Positions 8,454 through 18,190 of a stretch of 64,000 nucleotides of DNA are shown here, piece after piece. The first letter of the stretch is position 1. Each line of letters begins with the position of its first letter. Under the pieces are notes generated by a model. It saw only the letters and a program-made list of their open reading frames with translations. It was not told the origin of the DNA and did no database searches. The position numbers were made by a program, and so were the translations under genes. This DNA comes from Chamaesiphon minutus PCC 6605 (lineage in GTDB: Bacteria; Cyanobacteriota; Cyanobacteriia; Cyanobacteriales; Chamaesiphonaceae), in NCBI RefSeq assembly GCF_000317145.1, contig NC_019697.1, forward strand, positions 4,538,886-4,602,885. The letters are read 5' to 3'.

Positions 8454-10718
8454 CTACTTATTACTGTAAACCACCACAGGCACCCGCTTATATGCTGGAG
8501 TACCCGATCGAGTTTCGGTTTGGGCGGTGAAAATGACATTAACTTCGGGATAAAACATCAACGCCGCACCCTCGCGTACCGAGCCGTAAATTACTTCGAC
8601 TTCCTCTAACTTGCCAGCATCGCCTTGGACTGTAACTCGATCGTGTGCCGCTAGCCCGATTTTCTCAGCATCGATCCGGTTGACAAGAATACAGTTGCGA
8701 TGGGGCATTCCCCGATATTTATCGCCGAGTTTGTAGACGACGGTGTTGTGTTGGGAATAGCTGCGTCCGGTCATCAGAGCTAGCACTAGGGCACGTTCTG
8801 GTCGATCGATTCCAAAGTCTTCCGGTGTTGGTAGCGTCAGAGTTGGTAGCGGCGTCGGAAACATTTTTGCTTTACCAGAGGGCGTTTTAAAGTGGGGGGT
8901 GGTCACGATCCGCCCAGAGATAGTAAACTCTTCATTTGTCTGGTCGATCGTGCCGATTTTTTCGTAGCCAGGAATCGTTGTCGCGATGAGTTGTCGCACA
9001 TAGCGCGGATCGGACAACTTATGCCACTGAATCGGATCTTCACCCAAAACCCGGTGCGCCAAAGTGGTTAAAAATTCAACTTCGGTTACCAAATCTGCAC
9101 CCTTTAAATGAGTTTCTCCAGTATCGTTGAATCGGACAAAATTGTTACCCGATTCGACTGTGGTTTTATATGGATGCTCGAAGCGATTAAAGACGGGAAT
9201 AATAATAGTATTAGTTTTCGCCAGTCCGTTAAAGTGGCCGATATTGGGTTTGGTGGCGAGATAAATAATTGTATCGATCTTGCTCAATGCGCGTTGTGCC
9301 TGCACTGAATTGGGATTGGCTCCGTAGAGATTGCCACCGACACAGATGAGTGTATCGACTTTTTCAGCGTCTGCTGCTTCAATTAAATCGCGGGTGTGAT
9401 AGCCCTTGGGCAGTGTCAGAGGTCGCCCTAGCAGTCGCTCCATGGCTTGCTTAATCTCTTCTTTAAGCTTTACCGTCACGCCCATCGAGCCAAAGCCCTG
9501 CACGTTAGAATGCCCCCGCACGGGCATGACACCAGCACCTACTTTGCCAGCATTCCCCGTTATCAAGGCGGTATTGGCAATGCTGTAAACATTATCGACG
9601 CCATTAGTCTGTTGGGTAATCCCCATTGCCCAACCAAATACTACCCGTGGCGATCGACCGATTATCGTTGCCGCAGTTTCTATTTCCGCCTGAGAGACGC
9701 CGCAGGTGGCGGTAATAGTTTCCCACGTCATATTCTGCGCTTGCTCTAGAATCGCCTCCCAGCCTTCAGTATGTGCTTCTAGAAAGGCTCGATCGACAAG
9801 TCCTTGGGCGACTAAAGATTTTTGAATGCCTACGAATAACGCTACATCGCTACCTGGAATCGGCTGGAGATACAGCGAAGCAATATCCGACCCTGGAATT
9901 AGAGATTTGACGGGAAATGCAGGAGAGCCAAATTTCACCAGCCCAATTTCCATCATCGGATTGATGATGATAATTTTCGCGCCCTTTTCACGCAATTTAA
10001 TCAATTCATTCATCAATCGTGGGTGATTGGACGGCGAATTCGCTCCCGCCAATACCACGCAATCAGCTTCCTTCAAGTTTTCCAAACTGACGATCGATGT
10101 CTTGGTACCAAACATCGCATCGAGTGCGGTAGTCGAAGGTGCATGGCATAAATCCGAGCAATCCGCCAGATTATTAGAACCCAGCGTCCGCATCATCAAT
10201 TGCAAGATAAATGCCGCTTCATTGCAACCGCGCCCCGAACTATAAGAAGCCACGCGCTCCGGCTCTCTTTTGAAAGCCTCAGTCGCGATCGAGTAAATTT
10301 CATCCCAATCAATCCGCTCGTAGTGAGAACTTCCCGCTCGCAAAATCACCGGAAAACTCAACCGTCCCAACCTGTCGGCTTCATAAGAGGATAATTGTCT
10401 CAATCTGGCGATCGGATTGGTATCGAAAAAATGCGTCGAAACCCCTGGCTGAATCTCAGCGGTAATTGCCTCCACACTCTTCATACAGCGTTGGAGCTTT
10501 TCACCTTCTTCATTAGTGAATCCCCCTTTTTGCCCGCCCGTTCCCCACGAGCAAGATAGACACGCACTCTTATGGAGCAATGTTTTCCAGAGTTTAGGGC
10601 CTTGTGGCGAGATTGTTTTCTCCGCCCAATACTCAATTACAGGCAATCCCCCACCAATTGCTGGTGTATCCTCATTGGTTTCGTTGAAGGGCGGTTTTTG
10701 CTGCGGGTTAGTTTCCAT
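8454..10718 (-). CDS. FdhF/YdeP-family molybdopterin oxidoreductase
   Basis: This 754-residue protein belongs to the bis-MGD molybdopterin oxidoreductases of the FdhF/YdeP (formate-dehydrogenase-alpha-like) type. CLSCSW near residue 53 stands where the family has its N-terminal cysteines. The Moco-binding core is visible (YSSGRGCNEAAF; ADCVVLAGANSPSNHPRLM; NPMMEIG; GWAMGITQQTNG; VRGHSNVQG) and the C-terminal domain has MTGRSYSQHNT and AHDRVTV. The substrate of this subfamily is unclear; YdeP itself is linked to acid resistance. No electron-transfer partner or Moco gene lies next to it. It has no Tat signal, so it should be cytosolic. Confidence 0.85.
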   Translation of the reverse strand: METNPQQKPPFNETNEDTPAIGGGLPVIEYWAEKTISPQGPKLWKTLLHKSACLSCSWGTGGQKGGFTNEEGEKLQRCMKSVEAITAEIQPGVSTHFFDTNPIARLRQLSSYEADRLGRLSFPVILRAGSSHYERIDWDEIYSIATEAFKREPERVASYSSGRGCNEAAFILQLMMRTLGSNNLADCSDLCHAPSTTALDAMFGTKTSIVSLENLKEADCVVLAGANSPSNHPRLMNELIKLREKGAKIIIINPMMEIGLVKFGSPAFPVKSLIPGSDIASLYLQPIPGSDVALFVGIQKSLVAQGLVDRAFLEAHTEGWEAILEQAQNMTWETITATCGVSQAEIETAATIIGRSPRVVFGWAMGITQQTNGVDNVYSIANTALITGNAGKVGAGVMPVRGHSNVQGFGSMGVTVKLKEEIKQAMERLLGRPLTLPKGYHTRDLIEAADAEKVDTLICVGGNLYGANPNSVQAQRALSKIDTIIYLATKPNIGHFNGLAKTNTIIIPVFNRFEHPYKTTVESGNNFVRFNDTGETHLKGADLVTEVEFLTTLAHRVLGEDPIQWHKLSDPRYVRQLIATTIPGYEKIGTIDQTNEEFTISGRIVTTPHFKTPSGKAKMFPTPLPTLTLPTPEDFGIDRPERALVLALMTGRSYSQHNTVVYKLGDKYRGMPHRNCILVNRIDAEKIGLAAHDRVTVQGDAGKLEEVEVIYGSVREGAALMFYPEVNVIFTAQTETRSGTPAYKRVPVVVYSNK

Positions 10719-10803
10719 TCGATCGCAAGATGGGGAGCTTATTTCGATAAGCTACCATAATTCTCTAGATGCCTCGGTATATAAATGGACAGATTTCAGC
10801 AAT

Positions 10804-11136
10804 TCACTCCTCAGAGAACATCTCAATCAAAGTACCCAAAACAGCCTTCTGTTCATCTGGATCGATCGTACCTAACTTTTTAATCAGCCTCGTTTTATCG
10901 ACCGTGCGAATTTGGTCTAAAACTATCCGCCCATCTTTGCCATCAAAGTAAACGGGAATTCTACTGGGGTATAGCTTTCCTTTGGTCGTCATCGGTGCAA
11001 CAATTGCTGTTGCCAAGTGCAAATTCATCTCATCAGGTGAAATCACCACACATGGACGAGTTTTTTGAATTTCGCTCCCAACAGTCGGATCTAGCACCAC
11101 CAAAAACACATCAAATCTCGCTACTACCACTCCCAT
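10804..11136 (-). CDS. MazF/PemK-type endoribonuclease toxin
   Basis: The 110-residue protein has the PemK/MazF fold signature: FLVVLDPTVGSEIQKTRPCVVISPDE, then MTTKGKLYPSRIPV, then GRIVLDQIRTVDKTRLIKKLG. The conserved Arg in KTRPC and the Thr/Ser in VAPMTTK are present. Such toxins cut mRNA. It overlaps the upstream antitoxin gene by 13 bases, the usual antitoxin-first arrangement that couples translation. Length is standard. Confidence 0.92.
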   Translation of the reverse strand: MGVVVARFDVFLVVLDPTVGSEIQKTRPCVVISPDEMNLHLATAIVAPMTTKGKLYPSRIPVYFDGKDGRIVLDQIRTVDKTRLIKKLGTIDPDEQKAVLGTLIEMFSEE

Positions 11137-11387
11137 TCTTCCTCATCCCAGACAGTAGCAGTATGACTATCGAGTAAAACATCTTCATCCTCATTACCAG
11201 CTACTCGTGAAAAGGCTGACGCCCATCCAGCTCGAACTTTGGGTGCTGCCGTAATCACGATCTGATTATCTCGAACTTCAATCTCGACATTTTCTTGGAT
11301 ACCACTTTGCTCTAACAAGACTTTCGGAATTCTAATTCCTTGAGAGTTCCCGACTTTAATGATTCGCCCTTTGACAGATGCCGCCAT
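11124..11387 (-). CDS. AbrB/MazE-type antitoxin
   Basis: The 87-residue protein starts with the swapped-hairpin AbrB fold typical of MazE (GRIIKVGNSQGIRIPKVLLEQSGI, residues 7-30) and continues to an acidic, Trp-rich tail (DEDVLLDSHTATVWDEEEW) that would occupy the toxin's active site. It should neutralise the MazF-like protein encoded downstream and repress its own promoter. A 21-base stretch coding for the DEDVLLD segment is repeated at 11517-11537 in the next reading frame. Confidence 0.92.
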   Translation of the reverse strand: MAASVKGRIIKVGNSQGIRIPKVLLEQSGIQENVEIEVRDNQIVITAAPKVRAGWASAFSRVAGNEDEDVLLDSHTATVWDEEEWEW

Positions 11388-11477
11388 AGATTTAGGGATA
11401 ATAGTAATTACATTATATCCACATATCGATCGACTGCCAAGATCCGAGTGTTCTAATAGAACAGTGTTACATCAGCA

Positions 11478-11759
11478 TCAAGAGATTCGATCCCGAATAG
11501 CTGTATTCCAAACTCGATCGAGTAAAACATCTTCATCTCGATCGGAATCAATTACGTTACCATTTTCAAATAGAATATACATTCCTGCATACTGTGCAAT
11601 TAACTCAGGCAACATCGCCTCAAAAAGATCGCTTTGCTTGGTGATGTAACTATAAGCTTCTTGACTCCAAAATAATTCTTTAACTACATTTGTGGCATTT
11701 TTGGCTTGAAGTTGTTGGTATTTAGCTCGATCTCTTAAGGTATTAATTTCAATATATTG
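11478..11759 (-). pseudogene. Start-less reading frame, about 93 codons, possible broken or unusually started small gene
   Basis: The minus strand from 11759 to the TGA at 11478-11480 is open and reads like a real protein: QYIEINTLRDRAKYQQ..., ELFWSQEAYSYITKQSD, AMLPELIAQYAGMYILFENG, DEDVLLDRVWNTAIRDR. It directly follows the stop codon of the PIN gene in the same frame. It has no ATG, GTG or TTG before an internal ATG some 47 codons in, although an ATT start is possible. The YAGMYILFENG..VIDSDRDED pattern resembles small cyanobacterial DUF5678-like proteins. It may be a remnant, a readthrough extension of the PIN protein, or a gene with a rare start. Confidence 0.45.
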
Positions 11760-12578
11760 TTACTCTATATAAGATTTTATCATCTTTTCTTTCACTAATT
11801 GCTTTGCTATTTCTTGAAAATTCAGTACATCTCTGTGATAAATCTTACCCGTTGCTTGACCAAATTTTATATTTATAACTTCTCTATTATTTACCTGACA
11901 AAAGACTGTTAAAGAGCTAATGTCTGATTCAATTCTATACTTTTCTCCTTTCACAGGGGAGGGGTTTTGAGACTTCGCCCAAATATACTGAAGCTTGCGA
12001 GCTACATTTTCAATCATTTTGCTATATACATGAAGAAGCAGCCTACTAGCAAATAGTGGCTGCTCTTTTTCAATCCTTTCTATAAGATCGAGAAATGTTT
12101 GAGGTGGCTTGCGCAAATCCGCAGCTTGCAATTGAATTAATTTGTATAGTGTTTCTTCTCCATGAAGATCGCACAACATATTAAGAAATTCATCAGGTGT
12201 TATCGCTTCTATATTCCAAGGTTGTAACGATTCTGATTTAAAATGCTTAATATTAGCTGTCACAATAACATCAGCTTTTACAGTTACCGCTGCTGCTAGT
12301 ACATGACGATCGCCTGGATGATTAGTCATCACTAGTTCTAATCCTGCTGGTACTTCTACTAAACCTTCTGGAAAGGTATTAATAATCAACTGCTGGAATC
12401 GACTAGCCTTATCTGGTGTCATTCTCCCTTTTTTTATCAGATTGCGGGTAGCACCATCTAATATATCTTGGGAATAGTAAAGTTGATATAACCCAGACTC
12501 CCCTGCACGCAATAGAGTATCACAAAGGGGCATCGGGAAAATAACACAAGAGTCCAACAAAGCTAATAATTGAGCCAC
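11760..12578 (-). CDS. PIN-domain protein, probable toxin
   Basis: The 272-residue protein opens with LLALLDSCVIFPMPLCD (first PIN acidic residue) and has NHPGDRHVLAAAVTVKADVIVTANIKHF, which carries the central DRHV..AA and the terminal TAN-x-KHF motif of PIN nucleases. About 85 extra residues follow the PIN fold (from about residue 188), containing SPVKGEKYRIESDISSLTVFCQVNNRE; I do not recognise this part. It lies 7 bases after an HTH gene and is probably the toxin of that pair. Its stop is followed in frame by another open stretch. Confidence 0.8.
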   Translation of the reverse strand: MAQLLALLDSCVIFPMPLCDTLLRAGESGLYQLYYSQDILDGATRNLIKKGRMTPDKASRFQQLIINTFPEGLVEVPAGLELVMTNHPGDRHVLAAAVTVKADVIVTANIKHFKSESLQPWNIEAITPDEFLNMLCDLHGEETLYKLIQLQAADLRKPPQTFLDLIERIEKEQPLFASRLLLHVYSKMIENVARKLQYIWAKSQNPSPVKGEKYRIESDISSLTVFCQVNNREVINIKFGQATGKIYHRDVLNFQEIAKQLVKEKMIKSYIE

Positions 12579-12585
12579 AATTTAA

Positions 12586-13044
12586 TTAATCACAACTGTC
12601 ATCTGATTCATTGTAATCGTAAAAACCTTCCTCTTGCAAAAATTCAGTGATCTCTGTCAATTTGCTATGACGAATTGAGGCTCGTTGTTCTTTGTAAGCT
12701 ATCAAGTCACATAACAACACTCGACGATGAGCACCAACCTTAGAGTAAGGAATTTCTTGATTATCAAGTAATTTAATCATGTATGGACGAGATACATTGA
12801 TTAAATCCGCAGCTTCTTGGGTTGTTAATTGTTTATTTATTGGAATAATAGAAATTTCTTGCCCAGCAGACATATCTCGGACTACATCTAGCAAGATTTC
12901 ATAAACTGATTGTGGCAGTACGATTTCTTCACCAGTAGCACTTAACAGCTTTGGCGGTGATGTGTTTTGAGTTAATATCCGTTCGAGTTTCTTAATTTCT
13001 TTCGTTTGATTAGAAGTTGGTTGTGAATTTATATTTTTTAGCAT
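12586..13044 (-). CDS. Excisionase-type helix-turn-helix protein, probable antitoxin of the PIN toxin
   Basis: The 152-residue protein has a MerR/excisionase-type winged HTH at about residues 83-127 (LTTQEAADLINVSRPYMIKLLDN, then IPYSKVGAHRRVLLCDLIAYK). The N-terminal half is helical and the C terminus acidic (EGFYDYNESDDSCD), suited to binding a nuclease. It precedes the PIN gene by 7 bases. HTH-then-PIN pairs of this kind are annotated as type II toxin-antitoxin systems, in which the HTH protein represses the operon. Confidence 0.8.
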   Translation of the reverse strand: MLKNINSQPTSNQTKEIKKLERILTQNTSPPKLLSATGEEIVLPQSVYEILLDVVRDMSAGQEISIIPINKQLTTQEAADLINVSRPYMIKLLDNQEIPYSKVGAHRRVLLCDLIAYKEQRASIRHSKLTEITEFLQEEGFYDYNESDDSCD

Positions 13045-13698
13045 TTTTTAATCCTTTAGTGGAGCTTAATCTTTTTGATTAATTGACCAAATATCTAGCG
13101 AAATCTTGGTCACTAAACTCTCGATACTCAGTTGTTAATTGCTAGTTTTTAGCAATCTTAGGATTATCTGAAGTGCCAAAATGTAAGTTTTGACACTGTA
13201 TGTAAGGGGATAATGCTGCTCATCTTATTTAATCTCATGTCTCTACTATACCCATACAAGACCGTAATCGCAATATCCGCAATAAACGTAATAACCGAAA
13301 TATATCTACGGGTTTTAGGATCTGTAGACTTAACTCCGCTCTCCCTTTGCGACTTTTGGCTGATTGGTACACTCACATCTTGCACTAATACAAAAAGACT
13401 AATATGGGCATAGAGCGGATGTTACCCCGCAAGGGGCACCCCTAAAGATTGATTAATTGTGCAAGGGTTTCCCTCCCTTACTTGCGTTGAGCGACTTGTA
13501 GGTCAGCCACTTGCACGTCAGCGAAGTCTTAGCGTCTCCGTTAGAAGAAGTGAGTCGAGGTAAGCCCAAACGCGGGTACGCTGGGTCAAAGCCAATCAAT
13601 AGTGTGCTTGAACTATTTTTTGACGCATCGATCTAGAGGTTCCCTCTAGATCGATGCGTCGCTGGCGCAAGATGAGAGTAGATCCTATTCTCGAAATT
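13045..13698. other. 650-base region with no supported gene
   Basis: Two short opposing open frames around 13164-13413 have no family resemblance. The plus-strand one has an AAGGGG before its ATG and some hydrophobic stretches, but nothing else supports it. The second half holds GC-rich repeat-like sequence (TTAGCGTCTCCGTTAGAAG, CTTGCACGTCAGCGAAG) and a perfect hairpin at 13622-13660. The promoter of the HTH-PIN pair should lie near 13050-13150. Confidence 0.5.
13622..13660. repeat. Perfect 18-bp inverted repeat with TTC loop
   Basis: Arms 13622-13639 (GACGCATCGATCTAGAGG) and 13643-13660 are exactly complementary with a 3-base loop. It lies 38 bases beyond the 3' end of mutS, so it might act as a terminator, but it has no T-tract. 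The same design (GACGCATCGA...GAGG-TTC-CC...) occurs inside the NRPS gene at 25468-25507, so it belongs to a mobile palindrome family. Confidence 0.65.
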
Positions 13699-16302
13699 TC
13701 ACAACATTGACTCCCTCAAACCGATCGCGATTTTACTATGCTCCTCAATCTGTGACATTACCTGACGCGCGCGACTGATTACCGTTGGGGGTAAACCTGC
13801 CAATCGTCCGGCTTCAATTCCGTAGGATTTACTCGCTCCGCCTGGTTGGACTTGGTGGAGGAAGATAATTTGGTCGGGTAATTCTTTGACGGTGACTTGA
13901 TAATTGGCTACGTTTGGTAGGATCGAGGCGAGTTCGTTGAGTTCGTGATAATGGGTGGCGAAAATCGTGCGCGATCGAATTTCGGTAGCTAAATATTCGG
14001 CGACTGCCCAGGCGATCGAAAGTCCGTCAAATGTCGCCGTACCGCGTCCGATTTCGTCTAATAATACGAGGGAATTGGGGGTGGCGTGGTTGAGAATATT
14101 GGCGGTTTCATTCATCTCGACCATGAAGGTGGATTGTCCGGTGGCGAGGTCGTCTACTGCGCCGACGCGGGTGAAGATGCGATCGCAGATTCCCAACGTA
14201 GCAGCAGTGGCGGGGATAAAACTACCGATTTGCGCCATGATTTGGATCAAGCCTAATTGACGCAAATAACAACTTTTACCGCTGGCATTCGGCCCCGTCA
14301 GGATAATTAGATCGGGATGTTCGACAGTGGCGGTGATGTGTTCGGCTTGGCCTAATTGGGTGGAATTAGGGACGAAAAATCCGGCTAATAGGGCTTTTTC
14401 AACTACCGGATGGCGACCGTCGGTAATGTGGATTTCGCGACTCGGTACCATTTGGGGGCGGCAATAGCCTTGAGTGGCGGCAATTTCGGATAAACCGCAC
14501 AGAACATCGATCGCGGAGATACTGCGGGCGATCGTGCGGATTTGCTCGGTATGGGCGGCAACTGTAGCGCGGAGTTCGAGGAAGATTTCGTGTTCGATCC
14601 GGTTGAGATCGTCTTGGGCGGTGAGGATGCGGACTTCCCGTTCTTTGAGTTCGGGGGTGATGTAGCGTTCTTCGTTGGTGAGGGTTTGTTTGCGGATGTA
14701 GTCGCCTGGTACTTGGTCGGCTTTGAGGCGAGAAATGCTGATATAATAACCGAAAGTTTTGTTAAAACCAACTTTTAAATTGGCTATTCCCGTGCGATCG
14801 CGTTCGATGACTTCAAGATTGGCAATCCATTGATGATCTTCGGCGGCTGAGGCGCGGAGTTCGTCGAGTTGGGGATCGATCCCCGATCGAATCAAGCCGC
14901 CTTCTTTGAGGTGTTGGGGCGGATGTTCGACTAGATGTGCGACGATTTTTTGTCCCAAGGCTTCGAGTTCGGCAGGGACGTGGTGGAGGATTTTCAGGAA
15001 GGGAGATTTGCCTTGGCTGGCGATATTTGCGAGTTCCGGGAGTTTGAGGAAGGAGTCGGCAAGGGCGACTAAATCGCGGGCGTTGGCACGTCCCGAAGCG
15101 GCTTTACCAGTCAGGCGTTCGATATCGTAGATCTGTTTGAGCAGTTGTTGGAGATCTTGCCGCAAGAAGGTGTGTTCGACAAGTTCTTGGATCGTATCTT
15201 GGCGTTTGGTAATCGAGTGAAGATCGAGCAGGGGTTGGAGTACCCACCGTCGCAAAGCGCGTCCGCCCATGGCAGTACAGGTTTTATCTAACGCCCACAA
15301 TAGGGAGCCTTGGAAATGATTGTCGCGGACGGTTTGAGTAATTTCGAGGTTGCGGCGGGATTGGTGATCTAAGACTAGATAATCGCCTAAAGAATAGGTA
15401 CGTAGCGGTTGGAGGGTAACGGGGTTGCCTTTTTGGGTGGCTTCGAGATATTCTAATAGGCCGCCAGCCGCCCGCACAGCCAGCGGAAATGGCGTACACC
15501 CCAAAGATTCTAGCGATCGCATTTTGAAGGTGTCCATCAGCCGTTGCTTGGCTTCTGGGAGGGTAAATGGTGCCAGCGGACGCATGGCATAGCAGAAGCA
15601 ATTGGGCAGATTAGTGGGGAGTAAGTCGGAGGTTTCGCCGGGACGCAAGAGACGGTTGAGATCGGGTGCGGCGATCGGAATCAGGATTTCGGGCGGTTGG
15701 AGCCGCATCAGCTCTTGGGTGAGGACTTCTAAATCGGTGCTTTGGGTGGTGAGAAATTCGCCTGTAGAGATGTCTGTGTAAGCTAGTCCCCAATTTTCGC
15801 CTACTAAGACGATCGCGGCGAGGAAGTTATTCCGGCGCGATTGGAGCATTTCTTCTTCCTGAATCGTGCCGGGAGTCAAAACGCGGACGACTTCACGGCG
15901 AACTAAATTACTCCCCAAGGCAGCGGATTCGGCAGCAGTTTCCATCTGATCGCACAGGGCGATCGCATACCCTTTTTCGACGAGCATGGCACAATAGCGA
16001 TCGACCGCATGGTGCGGTACGCCTGTCATGGGTACTCTCCCCACTTCTTTACCGCCTTCTTTACTAGTGAGCACTAGTTCGAGTTCGCGCGCAATAGTGA
16101 TGGCATCCTGAAAAAATGTCTCAAAGAAGTCCCCACAACGGTATAACAGCAGTGCGTGGGGGTATTGCTCCTTCACCTCGACGTAGTGTTGGTACATCGG
16201 CGACAGTTTGGTGCGATCGAGCAGGCGATAATCGGCGTTGCGAATTTGACTCTGGCTGGTGCGAATGCCAGTCAAGTCGGGAGTATTTTCGGACATGGAC
16301 AT
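13699..16302 (-). CDS. mutS: DNA mismatch repair protein MutS
   Basis: The 867-residue protein is a full-length MutS. Domain I carries the mismatch-reading F-x-E element in [15 protein letters not shown] (near residue 60). Connector, lever ([20 protein letters not shown]) and clamp regions follow. The ATPase domain has the Walker A sequence [13 protein letters not shown], Walker [17 protein letters not shown], and the ATHYHEL motif. The C-terminal part ends with [22 protein letters not shown]. It recognises mismatches and recruits MutL. The gene is monocistronic here. MSMSENT offers two adjacent ATG starts. Confidence 0.97.
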   Translation of the reverse strand: MSMSENTPDLTGIRTSQSQIRNADYRLLDRTKLSPMYQHYVEVKEQYPHALLLYRCGDFFETFFQDAITIARELELVLTSKEGGKEVGRVPMTGVPHHAVDRYCAMLVEKGYAIALCDQMETAAESAALGSNLVRREVVRVLTPGTIQEEEMLQSRRNNFLAAIVLVGENWGLAYTDISTGEFLTTQSTDLEVLTQELMRLQPPEILIPIAAPDLNRLLRPGETSDLLPTNLPNCFCYAMRPLAPFTLPEAKQRLMDTFKMRSLESLGCTPFPLAVRAAGGLLEYLEATQKGNPVTLQPLRTYSLGDYLVLDHQSRRNLEITQTVRDNHFQGSLLWALDKTCTAMGGRALRRWVLQPLLDLHSITKRQDTIQELVEHTFLRQDLQQLLKQIYDIERLTGKAASGRANARDLVALADSFLKLPELANIASQGKSPFLKILHHVPAELEALGQKIVAHLVEHPPQHLKEGGLIRSGIDPQLDELRASAAEDHQWIANLEVIERDRTGIANLKVGFNKTFGYYISISRLKADQVPGDYIRKQTLTNEERYITPELKEREVRILTAQDDLNRIEHEIFLELRATVAAHTEQIRTIARSISAIDVLCGLSEIAATQGYCRPQMVPSREIHITDGRHPVVEKALLAGFFVPNSTQLGQAEHITATVEHPDLIILTGPNASGKSCYLRQLGLIQIMAQIGSFIPATAATLGICDRIFTRVGAVDDLATGQSTFMVEMNETANILNHATPNSLVLLDEIGRGTATFDGLSIAWAVAEYLATEIRSRTIFATHYHELNELASILPNVANYQVTVKELPDQIIFLHQVQPGGASKSYGIEAGRLAGLPPTVISRARQVMSQIEEHSKIAIGLRESML

Positions 16303-16475
16303 GATGAAATGTGAGGTGCGGCTAATCCTATTGTACTATTGACGGTTCGACGCGCGATCTCGATCGTCCTCAGATTGTCATAATGGCTGAGAATGTTGAT
16401 TCGCTCCGTCCGGACAACGCTCTCAACCGGAGCAAATCGATCGTTGTACGGATTCAGAAGAACCGATCGAGCGAG

Positions 16476-17069
16476 CTATTTATTAGATAAATTTTCCGAG
16501 ACTAAAGTCCTCTCGATCCGTCGATCGGGAATCAGCCACATCGCTGCTACTAGAGCATAGATGCCACAGGCTAGCCATGAATTGACAAACGAAAGTAAGA
16601 TTCCCACTACGTAAAATGCCAAAGAAACTTTACCTTTAAAATCTCGACCGATCGCGATCGCTAGCTCGGACTCTCGACCGTGATGTGCGATTAATGTAAT
16701 CGTTAAAATTAGATAAGCGATCGCGCAAAATAACAGTACCGCACCGTAGAGCGCGGCAGGAATGGGGGCGAACTGATTTTCACCCATCCACGCAGTGACA
16801 AATGGAATCAGCGACAACCAGAATAATAAATGGACATTCGCCCACAAAATTCGACCATTTACATGCCTCACAGCTTGTAATAAATGATGGTGATTGTTCC
16901 AATAAATCGCGATATAAATAAAACTTAAAATATAGCTAAGAAATACTGGAATTAATGGGGTCAATGCGGCAAAAGTTTCGCCGTGAGGTACTTTTAGTTC
17001 CAATACCATAATCGTGATGATAATGGCAATGACACCATCGCTGAATGCTTCCAATCTCCCTTTAACCAC
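16476..17069 (-). CDS. TMEM175-like potassium channel family protein (DUF1211)
   Basis: This 197-residue integral membrane protein begins with RLEAFSDGVIAIIITIMVLEL, the FSDG-containing first helix characteristic of bacterial TMEM175/DUF1211 proteins. About five further hydrophobic helices follow. Bacterial TMEM175 proteins have one six-helix repeat and tetramerise to form K+-selective or leak channels. The FSD residues at the helix start are intact. It stands alone between mutS and a divergent transporter gene. Confidence 0.88.
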   Translation of the reverse strand: MVKGRLEAFSDGVIAIIITIMVLELKVPHGETFAALTPLIPVFLSYILSFIYIAIYWNNHHHLLQAVRHVNGRILWANVHLLFWLSLIPFVTAWMGENQFAPIPAALYGAVLLFCAIAYLILTITLIAHHGRESELAIAIGRDFKGKVSLAFYVVGILLSFVNSWLACGIYALVAAMWLIPDRRIERTLVSENLSNK

Positions 17070-17299
17070 AATCTTTCTCCTGAAATTCTCTATTTTAGAA
17101 GTTTGCTAGCACTATTAGCGATCGCTAGGCTCGGTGGTATGGCTTTGCCACGAAGGTAATCGGGTGTTAGAGCAGTTTCCACTCTCTTAAAATCCAGTTT
17201 AAACTTGTTTTATATTGTGACACGAGAATAGCTGAGATAATTGTAGCTGTTAATCAATGCTGACAATTGCATTGACACTCTCATGGAACCGACTAAATC

Positions 17300-18031
17300 G
17301 TGTCTGAATTATTATTAGCTAGTTGCATTTTTATCGCTGCTATATTGTACAGCTCGGTCGGACATGGTGGCGCGTCGGGTTACCTGGCAGCAATGGCACT
17401 ATTTGGTGTCGCGCCAGCGGTAATGAAACCGACAGCCCTAGTCTTGAATATCATTGTGGCCGCGATCGCGACGTTAAAATTTTATCGCGCGGGTTATTTT
17501 AAGCGATCGTTATTTATCCCCTTTGCGATCGGTTCGATTCCCTGTGCCTTTATTGGTGGCTCGATTGTCGTGCCTACTCAACTTTATAAGCCGATTGTCG
17601 GGATGGTATTGCTCTATGCGGCTGCGAGATTAGGCTTTATTAAAACTACTGCCGAACCGCCGCTACCCCGTCCAATTTCCGTGTATCTAGCGATCGGATT
17701 GGGGATGGCAATCGGTTTATTATCGGGCTTAACTGGCGTTGGTGGCGGCATTTTTCTGAGTCCGTTGCTGCTGTTAATGGGATGGGCGACGATTTCTGAG
17801 TCTGCTGGCGTATCGGCAGCATTTATCTTAGTTAATTCGATATCGGGATTGCTCGGTTATCTGACTAAGTTACCCACCTTACCATCGAGCCTCTGGCTGT
17901 GGTCGATCGTTGCTGCTGTCGGCGGCTGGATTGGAGCGGAATATGGTAGTAAAAGAATTGGCTCGCAACGGCTCCGGTATTTACTAGCGGCAGTTTTGGC
18001 GATCGCTGGGATAAAATTAATTTTGACCTGA
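17300..18031 (+). CDS. TSUP (TauE/SafE) family membrane transporter
   Basis: The 243-residue protein has about eight membrane segments and both TSUP internal-repeat signatures: SSVGHGGASGYLAAMALFG near the N terminus and LLSGLTGVGGGIFLSPLLLL in the middle. Members export or import sulfite, sulfonates or other organic anions; the substrate cannot be read here. The start codon is GTG (MSELLLASCIF). It is read in the same direction as the secreted protease gene that follows about 100-160 bases downstream. Confidence 0.87.
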   Translation: MSELLLASCIFIAAILYSSVGHGGASGYLAAMALFGVAPAVMKPTALVLNIIVAAIATLKFYRAGYFKRSLFIPFAIGSIPCAFIGGSIVVPTQLYKPIVGMVLLYAAARLGFIKTTAEPPLPRPISVYLAIGLGMAIGLLSGLTGVGGGIFLSPLLLLMGWATISESAGVSAAFILVNSISGLLGYLTKLPTLPSSLWLWSIVAAVGGWIGAEYGSKRIGSQRLRYLLAAVLAIAGIKLILT

Positions 18032-18190
18032 AATTAGAGCATAGAAGATAAGCATAGTGAAAATACAGCATTTTCCTGACAGATTAGTTTGATAAGAAGG
18101 GAACGGGAATCGGGGGAATGACTGTATCGCATGAGAGTGGAAAGCGTTTTATCAAATACAAAAGAGATGCACAACGAGCGATTGAGTGGA

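Noticed and set aside
10769-10951. Plus-strand frames opposite the mazF-like and molybdopterin genes
   Set aside because: They are antisense shadows of well-supported minus-strand genes.
13164-13413. Two overlapping short open frames on opposite strands (73 and 66 codons)
   Set aside because: Neither has a recognisable motif or conserved composition. The AAGGGG before the plus-strand ATG is not enough support.
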